From Apoda limacodes (taxonomy: Eukaryota > Arthropoda > Insecta > Lepidoptera > Limacodidae): 64,000 bases of DNA. This document shows, in pieces, positions 9,858-19,326 of the stretch. Every line of letters begins with the position of its first letter. Positions within the stretch are counted from its first letter, which is position 1. The stretch covers positions 312,501 to 376,500 of the forward strand of contig OX291543.1 of NCBI GenBank assembly GCA_946406115.1, in the 5' to 3' direction. The notes beneath the pieces are model-generated. The model ran no database searches. It was given only the letters and a program-made list of their open reading frames with translations, and was not told the DNA's origin. The position numbers and the translations under genes are program-made.

Positions 9858-11038
9858 TCATATAATGTTGCTTAGAGGTCGGTATTCTATCAGACGCTCG
9901 TTTATAATTAAACAGTAGGCGCTGGTATTATCAGGAATATCTTTTAAAGTTATATATTCCCAAGCAAACATCAACAGGTCATTTTAAGTTTTCGTTTTAC
10001 TTTGAACAATCGATCACAAACAATGGTGCCTTTTCTTTAAATTCATGAAGATCAAGCAATGGATCTACTGGAAGGTTGTAGAAAGACTGCCGAAATCTTG
10101 CATACATGTCGTATAATAAACTAAACTTATCCTCTTCAAATTTTAAATTAAGTGCATCATAGGGGTAATAGAATGAATTAAGAAATAAGGTGACACTTTG
10201 GAATCGATCAAATGAAATGATCAAATAAAGTATTATCTCTTTCTTTATTATTTTTTCGTAGTCCAAATATAACATATCTCGGTTTTTCTAATTGTGAGGC
10301 AGTTTTTACAGACCATGAATGTTTAGTAGTCTTGGCTTATAGTGGATACTCATAAAGATCCCAATTTCTAAATGCTATTTGAATAGGCTTATCTTTTTCC
10401 AAATGTTTCAATAGAGCAAGCCTTTGAGAATCTGATACTTTTACATGCGGCATACGCCATTGTATCTTTTGAATACTTGATTCCACATCATCTTTTTTGT
10501 CTGTGATAATACTGTTGAAATTAGCACTACTTCTGTTAAGTATAATTTCATGTTTACAGTTAATGATCATTTTTCGAAAATGCTCAGCAAAACCTAATAA
10601 CTTGTTTAATGGTAAACGAATACAAAGTCCTCCTTGTTTATTAATTAAACCATTAACATTCCATCGCCCCATTTCAGCAGCTTTGCTTTCACCAGCATTC
10701 ATAGACACCAAAGATTTCATTGTCGTCGTGATTCCAGTATTTCTAATCCTATTTCAATACCATTAATTTCATATCGTATATCTTGGAAAAGAAAAGTGAT
10801 GGCATTGTTAACTAGTTTAACTTCATTCTGCTTCTTGCCAGCGATAAACGCTGTTATTAAAAAAAACTTCAATATATAATGCGTTTGCCGAAGGAAGTAC
10901 ATAAATATCTTGCTGATGAATGGGTATTCTTATTTCATTTTCATTGTAGTTATTATTGTATGGATTATAAGTATGAATTTCATAACTTTCAATAGAGTTA
11001 TAGAATTTTGGACAATCTGTTCCTTGGGGAAAATTCAT
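9858..11038 (-). pseudogene. Hexon-like major capsid protein (double jelly-roll), frameshifted
   Basis: Five consecutive minus-strand segments in shifting frames cover a hexon: 11,038-10,823 (start MNFPQGTDCPKFYNS, IPIHQQDIYVLPS), 10,902-10,717 (NNAITFLFQDIRYEINGIEI), 10,720-10,337 (GRWNVNGL, LPLNKLLGFAEHF, KIQWRMPHVKVSD, FRNWDLYEYPL), 10,275-9,997 (ending APLFVIDCSK) and ~9,985-9,858 (NTSAYCLIINERLIEY). Roughly 390 codons are represented, close to what I expect for adintovirus hexons. At least four frame changes or stops prevent expression. The N-terminal part is also present in element 2 at 25,640. Confidence 0.85.
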
Positions 11039-11046
11039 ATTTTTTA

Positions 11047-11204
11047 ATTGAATCCCAGTGCTTTTAGAAATTCTTTATTTTCTTTGGTAGTATTGTTAGA
11101 TTTCTTACGTCTTGCTCACTTGGTACTACGTTTTGTAATGGTGTGTTGTTTTTTTGTACATTCAATTTTATGTTTTTGAATATTATAATTATCATTAAAT
11201 ACTT
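11047..11204 (-). pseudogene. Short linker ORF between penton and hexon
   Basis: Starts at an ATG that overlaps the penton stop (ATGA), contains one in-frame TGA near the middle, and ends NKEFLKALGF. The corresponding ORF in element 2 (25,479-25,661) also starts at an ATGA overlap and ends LYLKSLGFKI. The short conserved end and fixed position argue for a real small gene; its role is unknown. Confidence 0.55.
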
Positions 11205-11873
11205 TCATTTTACTTTTCTAAGATGAAGACACAATTGAATATGTTCGTTATTAAAATTGATAAGATTTTCTTCTAAATCAAATATTTTTATCGTAATAGA
11301 TGATTTTTTTTTTCTTATAGGGAAGTACATAATATTTTTAGGTACTTCAATTAGTCGATGCCCAGGTGGAGTATTTAGGACAAATTCATGAATCATGTGT
11401 GTTGGTAAGCCGTTAATGTACGAGCCTTGAATAAGATCACATTCAATTCTTATGACAGACACGGGCACAATGCTAACAGGAAGGTCTGAACCATGCCATT
11501 TATTTGGATCTAATATTGTAAGGGAGAATCCTAGCAATAAGCACACACTGTTTTTTAATGTAAAATAAATTTGCTGAGAACAGTACAACAAACAATTGAA
11601 TGTATTGTTATTAGATTTTGAATTTATTTCATAATTCTTCAAAGAATTTTCGAGACACTCATTTATATCTAATAAGTCGTATGTACCACTAGGTATTTTT
11701 ATTTCTCCTTTTTGACCGTAAGCTAAAACATTATTACTGTCATGAATATTCGGAATTATATGTTGAAAAATATAGTAAACCACACTCATAGTTACCATCC
11801 AATATTAACGGAGGAATAAATTTCGTATGTAGCACTGATTTATTCCCGGTGATGGTTAATGTTAAAGACATTT
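11205..11873 (-). pseudogene. Penton-like (single jelly-roll) capsid protein, one frameshift
   Basis: The gene starts at ~11,873 with MSLTLTITGNKSVLHTKF and an NYECG motif, then changes frame near 11,770. The downstream ORF (to 11,205) has IPSGTYDLLDINECLENSL, VIRIECDLIQGSYINGLPT, HEFVLNTPPGHRLIEVP and a C-terminal IQLCLHLRKVK. The protein from element 2 at 24,769-25,482 aligns by eye along its whole length (SLTLNG, NYECA, TIRVECNIIEGSFIN, HEFSPTVPPGYQLIE, LHIRKTPK). These are the vertex capsid proteins of adintovirus/Polinton-type virions. A single indel separates the two frames; otherwise about 220 codons remain. Confidence 0.8.
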
Positions 11874-11919
11874 AGTAAATTGCATAACTTTTCATAACTT
11901 ATTCCTATTTATTCACATT

Positions 11920-12263
11920 CAAAAATTTTTCAAAAAAATAAACATAAATGCCCGCATATATATGGATTAGTTTTTTGTTCATTATCATAGTTATAAAATA
12001 TATAAGATCCAATGTATTTAATAAATTCTTCAGGTGGTTTAAGATTACCGTAACTATCAAAGTATTTAACATAATTATTAATTTTAGCATAGGCTACCCA
12101 ATGAGTTCCAGGGTTATTAGAACTATCGAGGTTAATAATACCGCATTCTTTTTTAAACGGGGGTTTGGGTGTTTATCTCTCATAAAACCCCTCTGAAAAA
12201 TGGGAAATCATCACTGAAATTAAGAATATCGATGTTTGTCAATGCTCTTTTAGGTAGTCTTCA
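11920..12263 (-). pseudogene. Adenovirus-like maturation cysteine protease, broken
   Basis: Read on the minus strand directly after the core protein. An N-terminal part (ALTNIDILNFSDDFPFFRGV) ends at a stop. After a frame change there follow NPGTHWVAYAK with the catalytic His, KYFDSYGNLKPP with the catalytic Asp, and NPYICGHLCLFF with the catalytic Cys. This His-Asp-Cys order and spacing matches adenain-type (C48-like) proteases that cleave virion precursors. The gene is stopped right after the Cys motif. The element 2 version (24,150-24,766) keeps the same three motifs but has an insertion before the Cys. Confidence 0.85.
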
Positions 12264-12749
12264 TTAGTTTTTTTCATTCGTTCTGAAAATGCCTAATCCG
12301 TCCTTGTGTTCTCTAAGACATATTCCTTTTCCGATACATAATTCTTCCATTTTCTTATTATGACTTTTAAGTTCTTGTAAGCGTTGTTTTGCAGATTTAA
12401 TAGCGGTAACCGCTCTAGCTATTCCAGCTGCTTCTCCAGCTATACCTCCTGCTGCAGATAACCCCGCAAATATTGGTATTAAGGGCAAGATTCCTCCAAC
12501 TTTATGGACTGGTATTACACGAGGTAAGTTCACAGATGCATTTGAATCTGTTCTTAAGTCTTTTATAACAGCAATAGCTAAATCTATTGCAGCCTTTTTG
12601 CATTTTGGCTTAAATTTTTTTAGATGATCCTTTGTAATGGAGACAATGTTTCTAAAAGTATTTTTTAAGCCAGCCTTAACTTTGCCTTGTTTTGTTCTCC
12701 TTTTACATTGCTTCTTAGATTTCCTCACAAATTTTTTATCACACCTCAT
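12264..12749 (-). CDS. Hydrophobic virion core/minor capsid protein (pX/pVI-like)
   Basis: An open ORF; I prefer the internal ATG at 12,749 (MRCDKKFVRKSKKQCKRR) over the longer hydrophobic extension up to 12,797, giving 161 residues. A Lys/Arg-rich N-terminal third (DNA-binding-like) precedes LPRVIPVHKVGGILPLIPIF and an Ala/Gly-rich helix, then GKGICLREHKDGLGIF at the end. The element 2 protein has the same core (PRVIPVPKRGGFLPLLPLLG) fused behind a phospholipase A2 domain; here that domain is missing and the integrase remnant abuts instead. The family role is in the virion core or membrane penetration (known of adenovirus/adintovirus relatives). Confidence 0.75.
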   Translation of the reverse strand: MRCDKKFVRKSKKQCKRRTKQGKVKAGLKNTFRNIVSITKDHLKKFKPKCKKAAIDLAIAVIKDLRTDSNASVNLPRVIPVHKVGGILPLIPIFAGLSAAGGIAGEAAGIARAVTAIKSAKQRLQELKSHNKKMEELCIGKGICLREHKDGLGIFRTNEKN

Positions 12750-12852
12750 TATCTTTATAAAAATAAAAATAAAAAACAAAAGGTTGGTTAAAAGCACTGT
12801 TTCTCGAATAAAATATAGACTAAGAATGTTAGTAAAACAATAATAGAATTGC

Positions 12853-13523
12853 TTACAAAACTTCCGACATATCTATCCAACTATTTTCTTCTGAAGGAAA
12901 ACCCAACCATTTTACAAATAACTTTCTTCCCTTTCTCTTAATAATTTTTTCAACTAAGTCAATATTTGGATTTTTGTTTTTTTGTAATTCTTCTGAGTAA
13001 AAAGAGCCCTTGAAACTTTGTCTCTCATCTTGGATAATATATGTGACAGGGTTTCCTGCACTTTAACTATTGAAAATATTTCAGTTGACCAATTTGGTGT
13101 ATATCCTTCCTCAAATGTCCCTTTATACTTACTAATTCGAACATAATCTCCAGCTTCAAATTTAGCTTTTTTAGTTATTTAATAAATGTTTTAGGTTTTT
13201 ATTATAGAATCGGTTCCTAAATCAGTTTTCAAATTTTTAGGAATACGACCTTTATGTAACAAGTCTTTAAAGGTCTTATAAAGACAGTCTTTACTTTTTT
13301 GTTTGAGAGGATATACCCATGCATATTTTGAAAATGTATCTATTACAGCTAAAATATATTTGTCATCCGAATTTTCTTTACTAATTGACTGCATATCAAT
13401 AAGATCAGCTTGCCATAAATCATCTACAACTTTCATCATTACATGCCTACGAATACAGTTTTTTCTTGCTTGTTTGTATATTTCATTTAGTACAATATCT
13501 TCTGATAACCTTATTCCTAGCAT
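12853..13523 (-). pseudogene. Retroviral-type (rve) integrase with C-terminal chromodomain
   Basis: The ORF 13,523-13,191 has IYKQARKNCIRRHVM, DLWQADLIDMQ (first catalytic Asp) and DKYILAVIDTFSKYAWVYPL, then LKTDLGTDSI (second Asp of the DDE core). After a stop and frame changes the minus strand continues with AKFEAGDYVRISKYKG (SH3-like region) and KLFVKWLGFPSEENSW, a chromodomain. Together these are the domains of Polinton integrases. The part of the core with the catalytic Glu is not visible between 13,190 and ~13,165, so a deletion removed it. The N-terminal zinc-binding region is also gone; the start is fused to the upstream DKFG protein frame. Confidence 0.85.
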
Positions 13524-13620
13524 TTAAAGTACCATCTTCTGACAAAATAATAGTTGGTTCTTCATATTGTCTAATTTTCTGCTTTTTGAACACATGTATT
13601 CCAAATTTGTCAACATTCAT
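13493..13620 (-). pseudogene. 'DKFG' protein remnant
   Basis: The ORF starts MNVDKFGIHVFKK and includes TIILSEDGTLNARNKVIR before running into the integrase region in another frame. Element 2 carries a longer relative starting MGIDKFGRYLQ at 21,675. A short protein with this M-x-x-DKFG start is common beside Polinton genes of arthropods; a fibre-like or virion-associated role has been suggested by analogy only. Here its end has been deleted and joined to the integrase. Confidence 0.55.
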
Positions 13621-13669
13621 ATTTATATTCTTTCATGCGACTGATTTAAAAAATATTTTTGCATGTTAT

Positions 13670-14590
13670 TTATTCCTTAATAATTCCAGCTTCTTTATAT
13701 TCTTCTATAATGGAGATAATTTCACTATCATGACTTGTATAACCAGCGTCTTTAGAAGCAATTGAAACTTTCACTCTATCTATAAGTTCGTTAGGATCGT
13801 TCCAGTATACTGAATCTGTATTTGATTTATATTTTTTTAGTAATGGTAAACTGCCTCCTTCTTTTATGTTTTTAGTTTAGAATTCATTAAATAGTGGTTT
13901 TATAATTTTACAGTATTTCATGCCCGAATTTCTTTGTATCTGACCTGATGAACAGAATCCTCTTCTATGAGCATTTGTACTAATAAGTATACTTTTGTAC
14001 ACAAGTTTATCTTTCTCTGAAATTAACTGTGTATTAGGTTTACTTTGAAACAGTAATTCCGATAGTCCTGGAGTAATCTTATAACTTTTACCATTAACTG
14101 TCATCAATGATATTTTGTTTGATGAATCGTCTTCAAATTGGAATGCAATAGAAGCATTCCCTATTATTAAATTAGCACCTTCGCGCCTCACACCAAAAGC
14201 AAAATTCAAAGCTTTATATTCACCATGTTCTTGCTTTGAAGTGGAAGTTACTATTTTTGCCACATCATCTTGTGTTTCAAGAGTTTTAAGTTCCTCATTA
14301 CCGTCGTCTCTTATTTCATCATCATCATCATCATCATCATTTAAACTGTTATTTATATCACTTGAACAAGAATCATATTCATAAAAACTAGCAGTATCTG
14401 ACTGCTTTTTATCTTTATTATCTCTACATATTTTATTAAAGGTAACCAAAGCTTCTAATGAATCTGTTATTGGTTTGAACATTTTAGAACTTATTGTTTT
14501 CATGTCATCATCTACTTGTCGCATTTGCTTTAATTTATTTTTAATGTTTTTTACCGACTGTATTAACTGTTTTTTTATATTTGGCTCCAT
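13670..14590 (-). pseudogene. Conserved adintovirus-associated coiled-coil-type protein, one in-frame stop
   Basis: From the ATG at 14,590 (MEPNIKKQLIQSVKNIKNK) the frame stays open for 237 codons, stops once at 13,877, and continues in the same frame to 13,670. The N-terminus is helical and basic. An acidic stretch contains eight Asp residues encoded by (atc)n on the plus strand. The conserved middle has TPGLSELLFQSKP and ISTNAHRRGFCSSGQIQ, and the end has VYWNDPNELIDRVKV and SEIISIIEEYKEAGII. Element 2 (21,715-22,550) keeps the same blocks (LSDGLLELLCKQKPD, TNAHKRGYVPSGQIQ, NNEIISIIEELTEAKII). Function unknown. Confidence 0.7.
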
Positions 14591-14709
14591 GATAACTACC
14601 TTAAACACAACTGGTGATAGTTGTAAGAGACAGAATGGCTTAGGCTCATATCGTTATTAATATTTGTAAGATACGGTGTTAATCAAAATTTAACGTATTT
14701 ATCAAATGT

Positions 14710-15282
14710 TTAATCTAATGATTTGAAATTATTCCAGCTCATATCTGAATTAACATGTTCTTCATAAATATGTTTTAAATTGATTTCATCTTGTTTAAAA
14801 ATAATTAAAAGGTTTGCATTATCTCGTATTAGTTGTTTAGGTATCTTAGAGTAAGTTTGTGATAGATAAAAACAATCTATCTCTTTATGCCTACCCAAAG
14901 AAAATAATTACGGATATTAATCTGATTTTCACAAGTAACATCATCAAAAATAAATATGGATTTGTTTAGTTTGTTTATAATGTCTCTATCATCTTGGAAC
15001 AGGAATAAGTTTATTGCAGGTATTTTATTGAGGACATTCTGTAAAAAACGATATTTAGGCTGAAATGTTTGTTTTAGAATAAATGTAGACATTTTTAAAC
15101 TTTAACCCATTTTTATGAAGTAAGAGAATGATCATTATATTGGTTTTTCCGCAATAAGATGGACCGCAGATAATACACCGAATAGAATTTGGTAAAAGTA
15201 CGCTATGTTTAATTTAATTATGATTCGGTTCAACGCATATTCTATCTATTCCTAAAGAAACGGGTTGCTTGACTAACTTCAT
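14710..15282 (-). pseudogene. Genome-packaging ATPase (FtsK/HerA-like, A32 type), broken
   Basis: Starts at an ATG at 15,282 and soon meets a stop, then reads LPNSIRCIICGPSYCGKTN, a proper Walker A loop (GPSYCGKT). After a further frame change come QPKYRFLQNVLNKIP and SIFIFDDVTCENQ with the Walker B acids. The ORF 14,898-14,710 gives GRHKEIDCFYLSQTYSKIPK and LKHIYEEHVNSDMSWNNF. The last ~35 residues seen in element 2 are missing. Its role in relatives is pumping viral DNA into the capsid. Confidence 0.85.
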
Positions 15283-15476
15283 CTTCCCGACTAACACTGG
15301 ATTTCAATATTAATTTATTAAATATAAAAGCATTAAATGAGTATTACTTCCAATTCCTACTTTTTTTGTTATAATTAATTTATTTGACCTACTAAACAAG
15401 TTATAACATGTTTTATTTAAATACTTATGTGAGAGTGTAGTTGATTAATATCTTAGCAACGTCACAAACCCTTAAA

Positions 15477-15544
15477 CAGAAGTAAATTGAAACCAAACTA
15501 TCGAGTACACATAAACGTATTAGATTGGTTTCAATTTACGTCTG
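15477..15544. repeat. 20-bp inverted repeat in an intergenic region
   Basis: cagaagtaaattgaaaccaa at 15,477 is the reverse complement of ttggtttcaatttacgtctg at 15,525 except for one position; the spacer is 28 bp. It lies between the minus-strand ATPase start (15,282) and the plus-strand leader at 15,631, so it could be a replication or regulatory hairpin of element 1. Confidence 0.75.
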
Positions 15545-15630
15545 ATTATATTGAATGAGTGAATTGTTTTAATTCTGTATTAACTTTCAAGCTTAATAGT
15601 TGTTTAATTCTACTCTTGTTACTTCGAATA

Positions 15631-15797
15631 TCAGTAACTGGTAAGTATAACACTAAAAATATTGTAATTTTTATTTGATTATTTAAAATAATTTTGAAGA
15701 AGTGAGTTTATTGTTTAAAAGAAATAAATTTTATTTTACTATCTAACTATATTATAGCTTCTTCTAATTTTTTTTAACTTTTTTTTTTTTGTTTTAG
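15631..15797 (+). promoter_or_regulatory. Initiator-like start and 5' leader intron for the ORF at 15,801
   Basis: An arthropod-type initiator (tcagta at 15,631) is followed ten bases later by a consensus donor (gtaagtat, 15,641) and, 157 bp on, by a long T tract and acceptor ttttgttttag ending at 15,797. The ORF's ATG lies three bases after the acceptor. Confidence 0.5.
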
Positions 15798-15800
15798 ATC

Positions 15801-16172
15801 ATGCAGGCTCCCGAATTTGACATCTATAATGTATGCCACGATGAAACTGATGCTCAAAATGTGAACGCCTGGCCCGAAAAAGTTGAAAAACAAAGCCTAG
15901 ATATGGTCAAAGCTACTATGGAAAAAGAAAAAAGAAAACCATTCAAGAAGAGGAAAGGAAACGATGAATCAAGTTCATTTATTTATAAAATTGGTGATAA
16001 AAGAAAGGGAAGATATACTATCAAAATCGACATTGAAGCCATCGGCGAAAGCGATAGAGATCGAGCTGCAAGTGCCCAGTATGCAGTGATAGACACGTAC
16101 GACGAAATATTAGATAATACAGAAAAAAATAATCAAAAACTTTCTAAAAAAATTTGCAATACTCAATGTTAA
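15801..16172 (+). CDS. Unrecognised basic/charged protein next to viral element 1
   Basis: A 123-codon ORF starting MQAPEFDIYNVCHDETDAQ. A Lys/Arg-rich stretch (KEKRKPFKKRK) looks like a nuclear localisation or nucleic-acid-binding region. It is followed by SSSFIYKIGDKRKGRYTIKI and ESDRDRAASAQYAVID. I do not recognise the family. It is preceded by a plausible spliced leader and lies divergently from the element 1 ATPase. The ORF's last codons run into a 5'-truncated RTE LINE starting at ~16,170, so the natural C-terminus may be lost. It may be an additional gene of element 1 (inference from position only). Confidence 0.5.
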   Translation: MQAPEFDIYNVCHDETDAQNVNAWPEKVEKQSLDMVKATMEKEKRKPFKKRKGNDESSSFIYKIGDKRKGRYTIKIDIEAIGESDRDRAASAQYAVIDTYDEILDNTEKNNQKLSKKICNTQC

Positions 16173-17300
16173 GTCCACGCTCCGACCCACAACCATCCAA
16201 ATCCCAAACCCAGAAAACTTTCAGCTCCAACTCAAAAATCGCTTTGAATTCTTAAAGGAAGACGCATCAGTGGACGATACCAACGACATGTTTGTGGAAA
16301 GTGTCCATACGGTTGAGTCTAAGTTCTTTAAAACCCACCATACAAATAGAACAAAAAGACTCTCGGACCAGACGATGACTTCCAGCCTCCCGAACAAGCC
16401 GGTTTCCGAAGAGGCTATAGTACCGTAGACCACATACATACGCTACGGCAAATTATACAGAAGTCAGAAGAGTATAATCGGCCCCTTTCCTAGCGTTTGT
16501 GGACTATGAGAAAGCCTTCGATTCGGTGGAAACATGGGCAGTGCTACAGGATCTAAAGAGATGCCGTATTGATCATCGGTATATAGAGGTGCTAAAATGC
16601 TTGTACGATAACGCCATGTCAGTCCGTTTCCAGGATCAGAACTCGAAACCGATCCAACTGCAGAGAGGTGTGAGACAGGGAGATTTCATATCACCGAAAC
16701 TGTTCACAAATGCGCTGGAAGATGTCTTTAAGCTTCTGGACTGGGAAGGTTTTGGCATCAATGTTAATGGCGAGTACATTACCCACCTTCGGTTTGCCGA
16801 CGATATTGTGGTCATAGCAGAATCGATGTAGAACCTTAGCACAATGCTCGAAAGCCTTAGTAGAGCTTCCCAACGAGTGGGCCTCAAGATAAACATGGAC
16901 AAGACGCAAATCATGTCAAATGGCCATGTAGTACCCACTCCAATAACTGTTGGGAACTCTACACTCGAAGTTGTTGACGCATACGTATACCTGGGACAAA
17001 CTGTTCGATTAGGTAGGTCCAATTTCGAGAAAGAGGTTAATCGCCGAATCCAACTCGGTTGGGCAGCGTTCGAAAAACTGCGTACTATTTTCTCGTGTGT
17101 GTTGCCAGTGATGACTTACGGCAATGAGACGTGGCCGCTAACTATGGGCCTTATACGAAAGCTCAAGGTCGTTCACCGGGCGATGGAAAGAGCTATGCTC
17201 GGAGTTTTCCAACGTGATCGAATCAAGAATGAGGAAATCCGTAGAACTAAAGTCGCCGACATAGTTCACCGAATCGCAAAGCTGAAGTGGCAATGAGTAG
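16170..17300 (+). mobile_element. RTE-clade LINE copy, truncated and with an internal deletion
   Basis: It begins abruptly in the middle of the RTE ORF (STLRPTTIQIPNPENFQLQL). At ~16,380 it jumps from RLSDQTM to PPEQAGFRRGYSTVDHIHTL, skipping most of the N-terminal RT region present in the copy at 41-43.4 kb. The RT core follows in ORF 16,499-16,831: FVDYEKAFDSVETWA, LQRGVRQGDFISPKLF and LRFADDIVVIAE (catalytic FADD). After one stop, ORF 16,844-17,296 continues with INMDKTQIMSNGH to KVADIVHRIAKLKWQ. The catalytic box is intact, but stops and the deletion make it dead. Confidence 0.88.
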
Positions 17301-17472
17301 TAGTTTATCCTCACTTCTGGGCCACTTTGACCTCAGTTGAACTCTGTCGTCATTGACCTACATTAAACGGATGTTGATAAACCACAATAACGGATGTGAC
17401 CTCAATAAAACGGATGTGATAAGCCACTGGTCAAGCGTGATCATGATGTCACCTGACTTTGTTTAATGGAAG
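17301..17472. other. LINE 3' flank
   Basis: Contains two diverged copies of an aaacggatgtgat motif (17,366 and 17,408); otherwise nothing recognised. Confidence 0.35.
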
Positions 17473-17690
17473 GTTCTAGAACAACCAACTTATGTTTTAC
17501 GGTTTTTTTCATAGTGATTGGAACAAATTACTACTTAATATAATGTTGTCGAAAAATATACACAGAAAAAAATTATGACGTCACACACTACGAATGTTCT
17601 AGAACAACCAACTTATGTTTTACGGTTTTTTTCATAGTGATTGGAACAAATTACTACTCAATATAATGTTGTTGTTCGTCAAATTGTAAA
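17473..17690. repeat. Tandem duplication, 123-bp period
   Basis: A block of about 80 bp starting gttctagaacaaccaactta at 17,473 is repeated almost exactly at 17,596. The copies are separated by 43 bp that contain a tgacgtca palindrome. The near identity implies a recent duplication. Confidence 0.92.
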
Positions 17691-17912
17691 AATCCTTTTA
17701 ATTTTTAGTTTGTAGAGCGAGCTAACCGCAACATCCGGCCGATAAAAATGTTGGCGAGGCCATTATTTTATCAATATAGGGTACCATTGTGATGCTTTAT
17801 GTAAACGTAGTGTAATAATAATTAATCTAGGTAGTTGTCTATTTTTGGAAAAAAAAGTAGAAATTCATATTAGATTTTGACTTGAAGGTGAAAAGACGTG
17901 TCTTGTTTTTTA

Positions 17913-18407
17913 ATGGAGAATAGAAAGAAAACAAAAATATCCTCAATTATTATCCATCCATCTGCACAGTATATCAATTTCATAGGAATAAATATTGAAT
18001 ATTATAATATTGAAGAACCGGAAATAATGCATAATTTATCAGATCAACTCCGCCTTAATTTTCAAGATCTTTTGTTACTTCTGGAACATGAAGAAAATAT
18101 CACAAATTTTTTTAAAGGTGCTAATCCCTCCACCTCATCAACTTTTATAAGTAGTTCTCCACTGAACTGGGAAATTCGATACGTATTTTCTCCATCGAAA
18201 ATTGGATTTGAACAAAGTGATGATGAGGAATTATCGGATGATGATGAGAACGATGAGTCCAGATCACGCTGTGTGGTTATGATTGTAGGAGATAATACGG
18301 TTGTGCTCGGATTTCAAGAGTGGGAAACAATCTCATGTCTACAAGAAGATGTTACAGATTTATTAGAATCACATCGCCTACGCCTAGATAAAAATAATAC
18401 ACAATAA
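17913..18407 (+). CDS. Unrecognised acidic protein, left of viral element 2
   Basis: A 164-codon intact ORF starting MENRKKTKISSIIIHPSAQY. An upstream in-frame GTG also exists, but the ATG at 17,913 is the first. The middle has hydrophobic helices (LRLNFQDLLLLLEHEENITN) and a Ser/Thr-rich patch, then an acidic stretch (QSDDEELSDDDENDES). The C-terminal half has an ordered look (CVVMIVGDNTVVLGFQEWE). No family recognised. It lies in the same orientation as the cassette that follows at 18,567-19,861, so it may be part of element 2 or of another virus-derived insertion. Confidence 0.5.
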   Translation: MENRKKTKISSIIIHPSAQYINFIGINIEYYNIEEPEIMHNLSDQLRLNFQDLLLLLEHEENITNFFKGANPSTSSTFISSSPLNWEIRYVFSPSKIGFEQSDDEELSDDDENDESRSRCVVMIVGDNTVVLGFQEWETISCLQEDVTDLLESHRLRLDKNNTQ

Positions 18408-18487
18408 TTGACATACTAAGGTATCTATGAACTCATGCATTACAAACCTAAATAGTAAACTAGGTTTCAGCGTGGGAGATAGATCTG

Positions 18488-18536
18488 TATATAAGTAATA
18501 ATAGAATGAAATTTTAGCATTTGACTCATTCAGATT
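18488..18536 (+). promoter_or_regulatory. TATA box plus initiator-like start
   Basis: tatataag at 18,488 is followed ~38 bp downstream by tcattcagatt, an arthropod initiator-like sequence, and then by the ATG at 18,567. Confidence 0.45.
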
Positions 18537-18566
18537 GAAACAGTTGTGCGTGTTTTTACGTGAACA

Positions 18567-18763
18567 ATGGCCATATCAAAATGCTTAGCTTGGTCTTTTT
18601 TAGTTTTTTTAAAGTCTATTGATGAAAATAGTGTTGAATTCAAGAATATTGTTATATCTTATGATATGACTGAATTAACAAAATTGTGCTTAACGAATTC
18701 GTGGAGTATTTTAAACGTGAAATTGATGGGGAATAAACAATTAATAAATAAAATTAGTGTCGG
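18567..18763 (+). pseudogene. Unrecognised ORF start, truncated by a repeat
   Basis: The ORF starts MAISKCLAWSFLVFLKSIDE, continues with VVISYDMTELTKLC-like helical text (exactly IVISYDMTELTKLC) and NVKLMGNKQLINKI, then enters a repetitive segment at ~18,764 that supplies the rest of the nominal frame. About 65 codons are therefore original. It has its own TATA/initiator signals. I do not recognise it; position suggests a virus-element gene. Confidence 0.4.
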
Positions 18764-18958
18764 ACAACCGTCCGGAATCGTGACAACTTGTGCCTTTCAC
18801 TTTTTATGTCTGTCTCTCTCGCTCTTAGGCGGGCTAACCATGCCGCGTGCCTCTCACTCGCTCTCATTGTGAGCGCATAACGTGAGCGGAGCGTAACGCA
18901 GTTTCTTGAAGTGTCACCCGGCAAACCAATTTATAAGACGTTGTCACGTCAAAAATTG
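18764..18958. repeat. Dispersed repeat interrupting the ORF at 18,567
   Basis: Higher-GC segment with tctctctcgctctta, cactcgctctcattgtgagc and a gtgtcacccgg motif, unlike the AT-rich surroundings. It resembles a short interspersed repeat of Lepidoptera; family not assigned. Confidence 0.45.
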
Positions 18959-19061
18959 GTATGTAACACTTACTTATCGACGAAAGTTATTGAGATGAAA
19001 TAATGAGATGATATTTACCAATATCATAATCAATATCAATCAATCAATAACCATATTACTA

Positions 19062-19271
19062 TGGGGGATGACAATTATAATGATTACAACATGCCAACAC
19101 TGCGTCAGAAGCGAGATAGAAAATTGAACAAAGCTGGACATCTTTACAATACAAACAAGTTATAAGAGATAGCGATGGATTACAGCTCATTATTAGAGTA
19201 CCAAGAAAACAGATAATTAAACCTATCACACCCACATTTAGTACAAAAGAAGATTTGCCTTCATTGACATC

Positions 19272-19326
<55 letters not shown>

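Larger units (their letters stand above)
9450..15282 (-). mobile_element. Adintovirus/Maverick-Polinton type element 1 (decayed)
   Basis: Nine recognisable genes lie on the minus strand in one direction: packaging ATPase, coiled-coil-type protein, DKFG protein/integrase, core protein, maturation protease, penton, linker ORF, hexon, small terminal ORF. The combination of a virus-type ATPase, adenain-like protease, penton and hexon with an rve integrase is the signature of adintoviruses and Polintons. No DNA polymerase B is present inside; a fragment of one lies at 33.1-33.7 kb. Almost every gene has frameshifts or stops. Terminal inverted repeats and target duplication were not found, so the limits are those of recognisable coding sequence. 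Confidence 0.88.

Noticed and set aside
11948..12196. Plus-strand 82-codon hydrophobic frame
   Set aside because: Antisense shadow of the maturation protease, whose His, Asp and Cys motifs are on the minus strand.
14115..14384. Plus-strand Ser-rich frame
   Set aside because: Antisense shadow of the acidic poly-Asp region of the coiled-coil-type gene.
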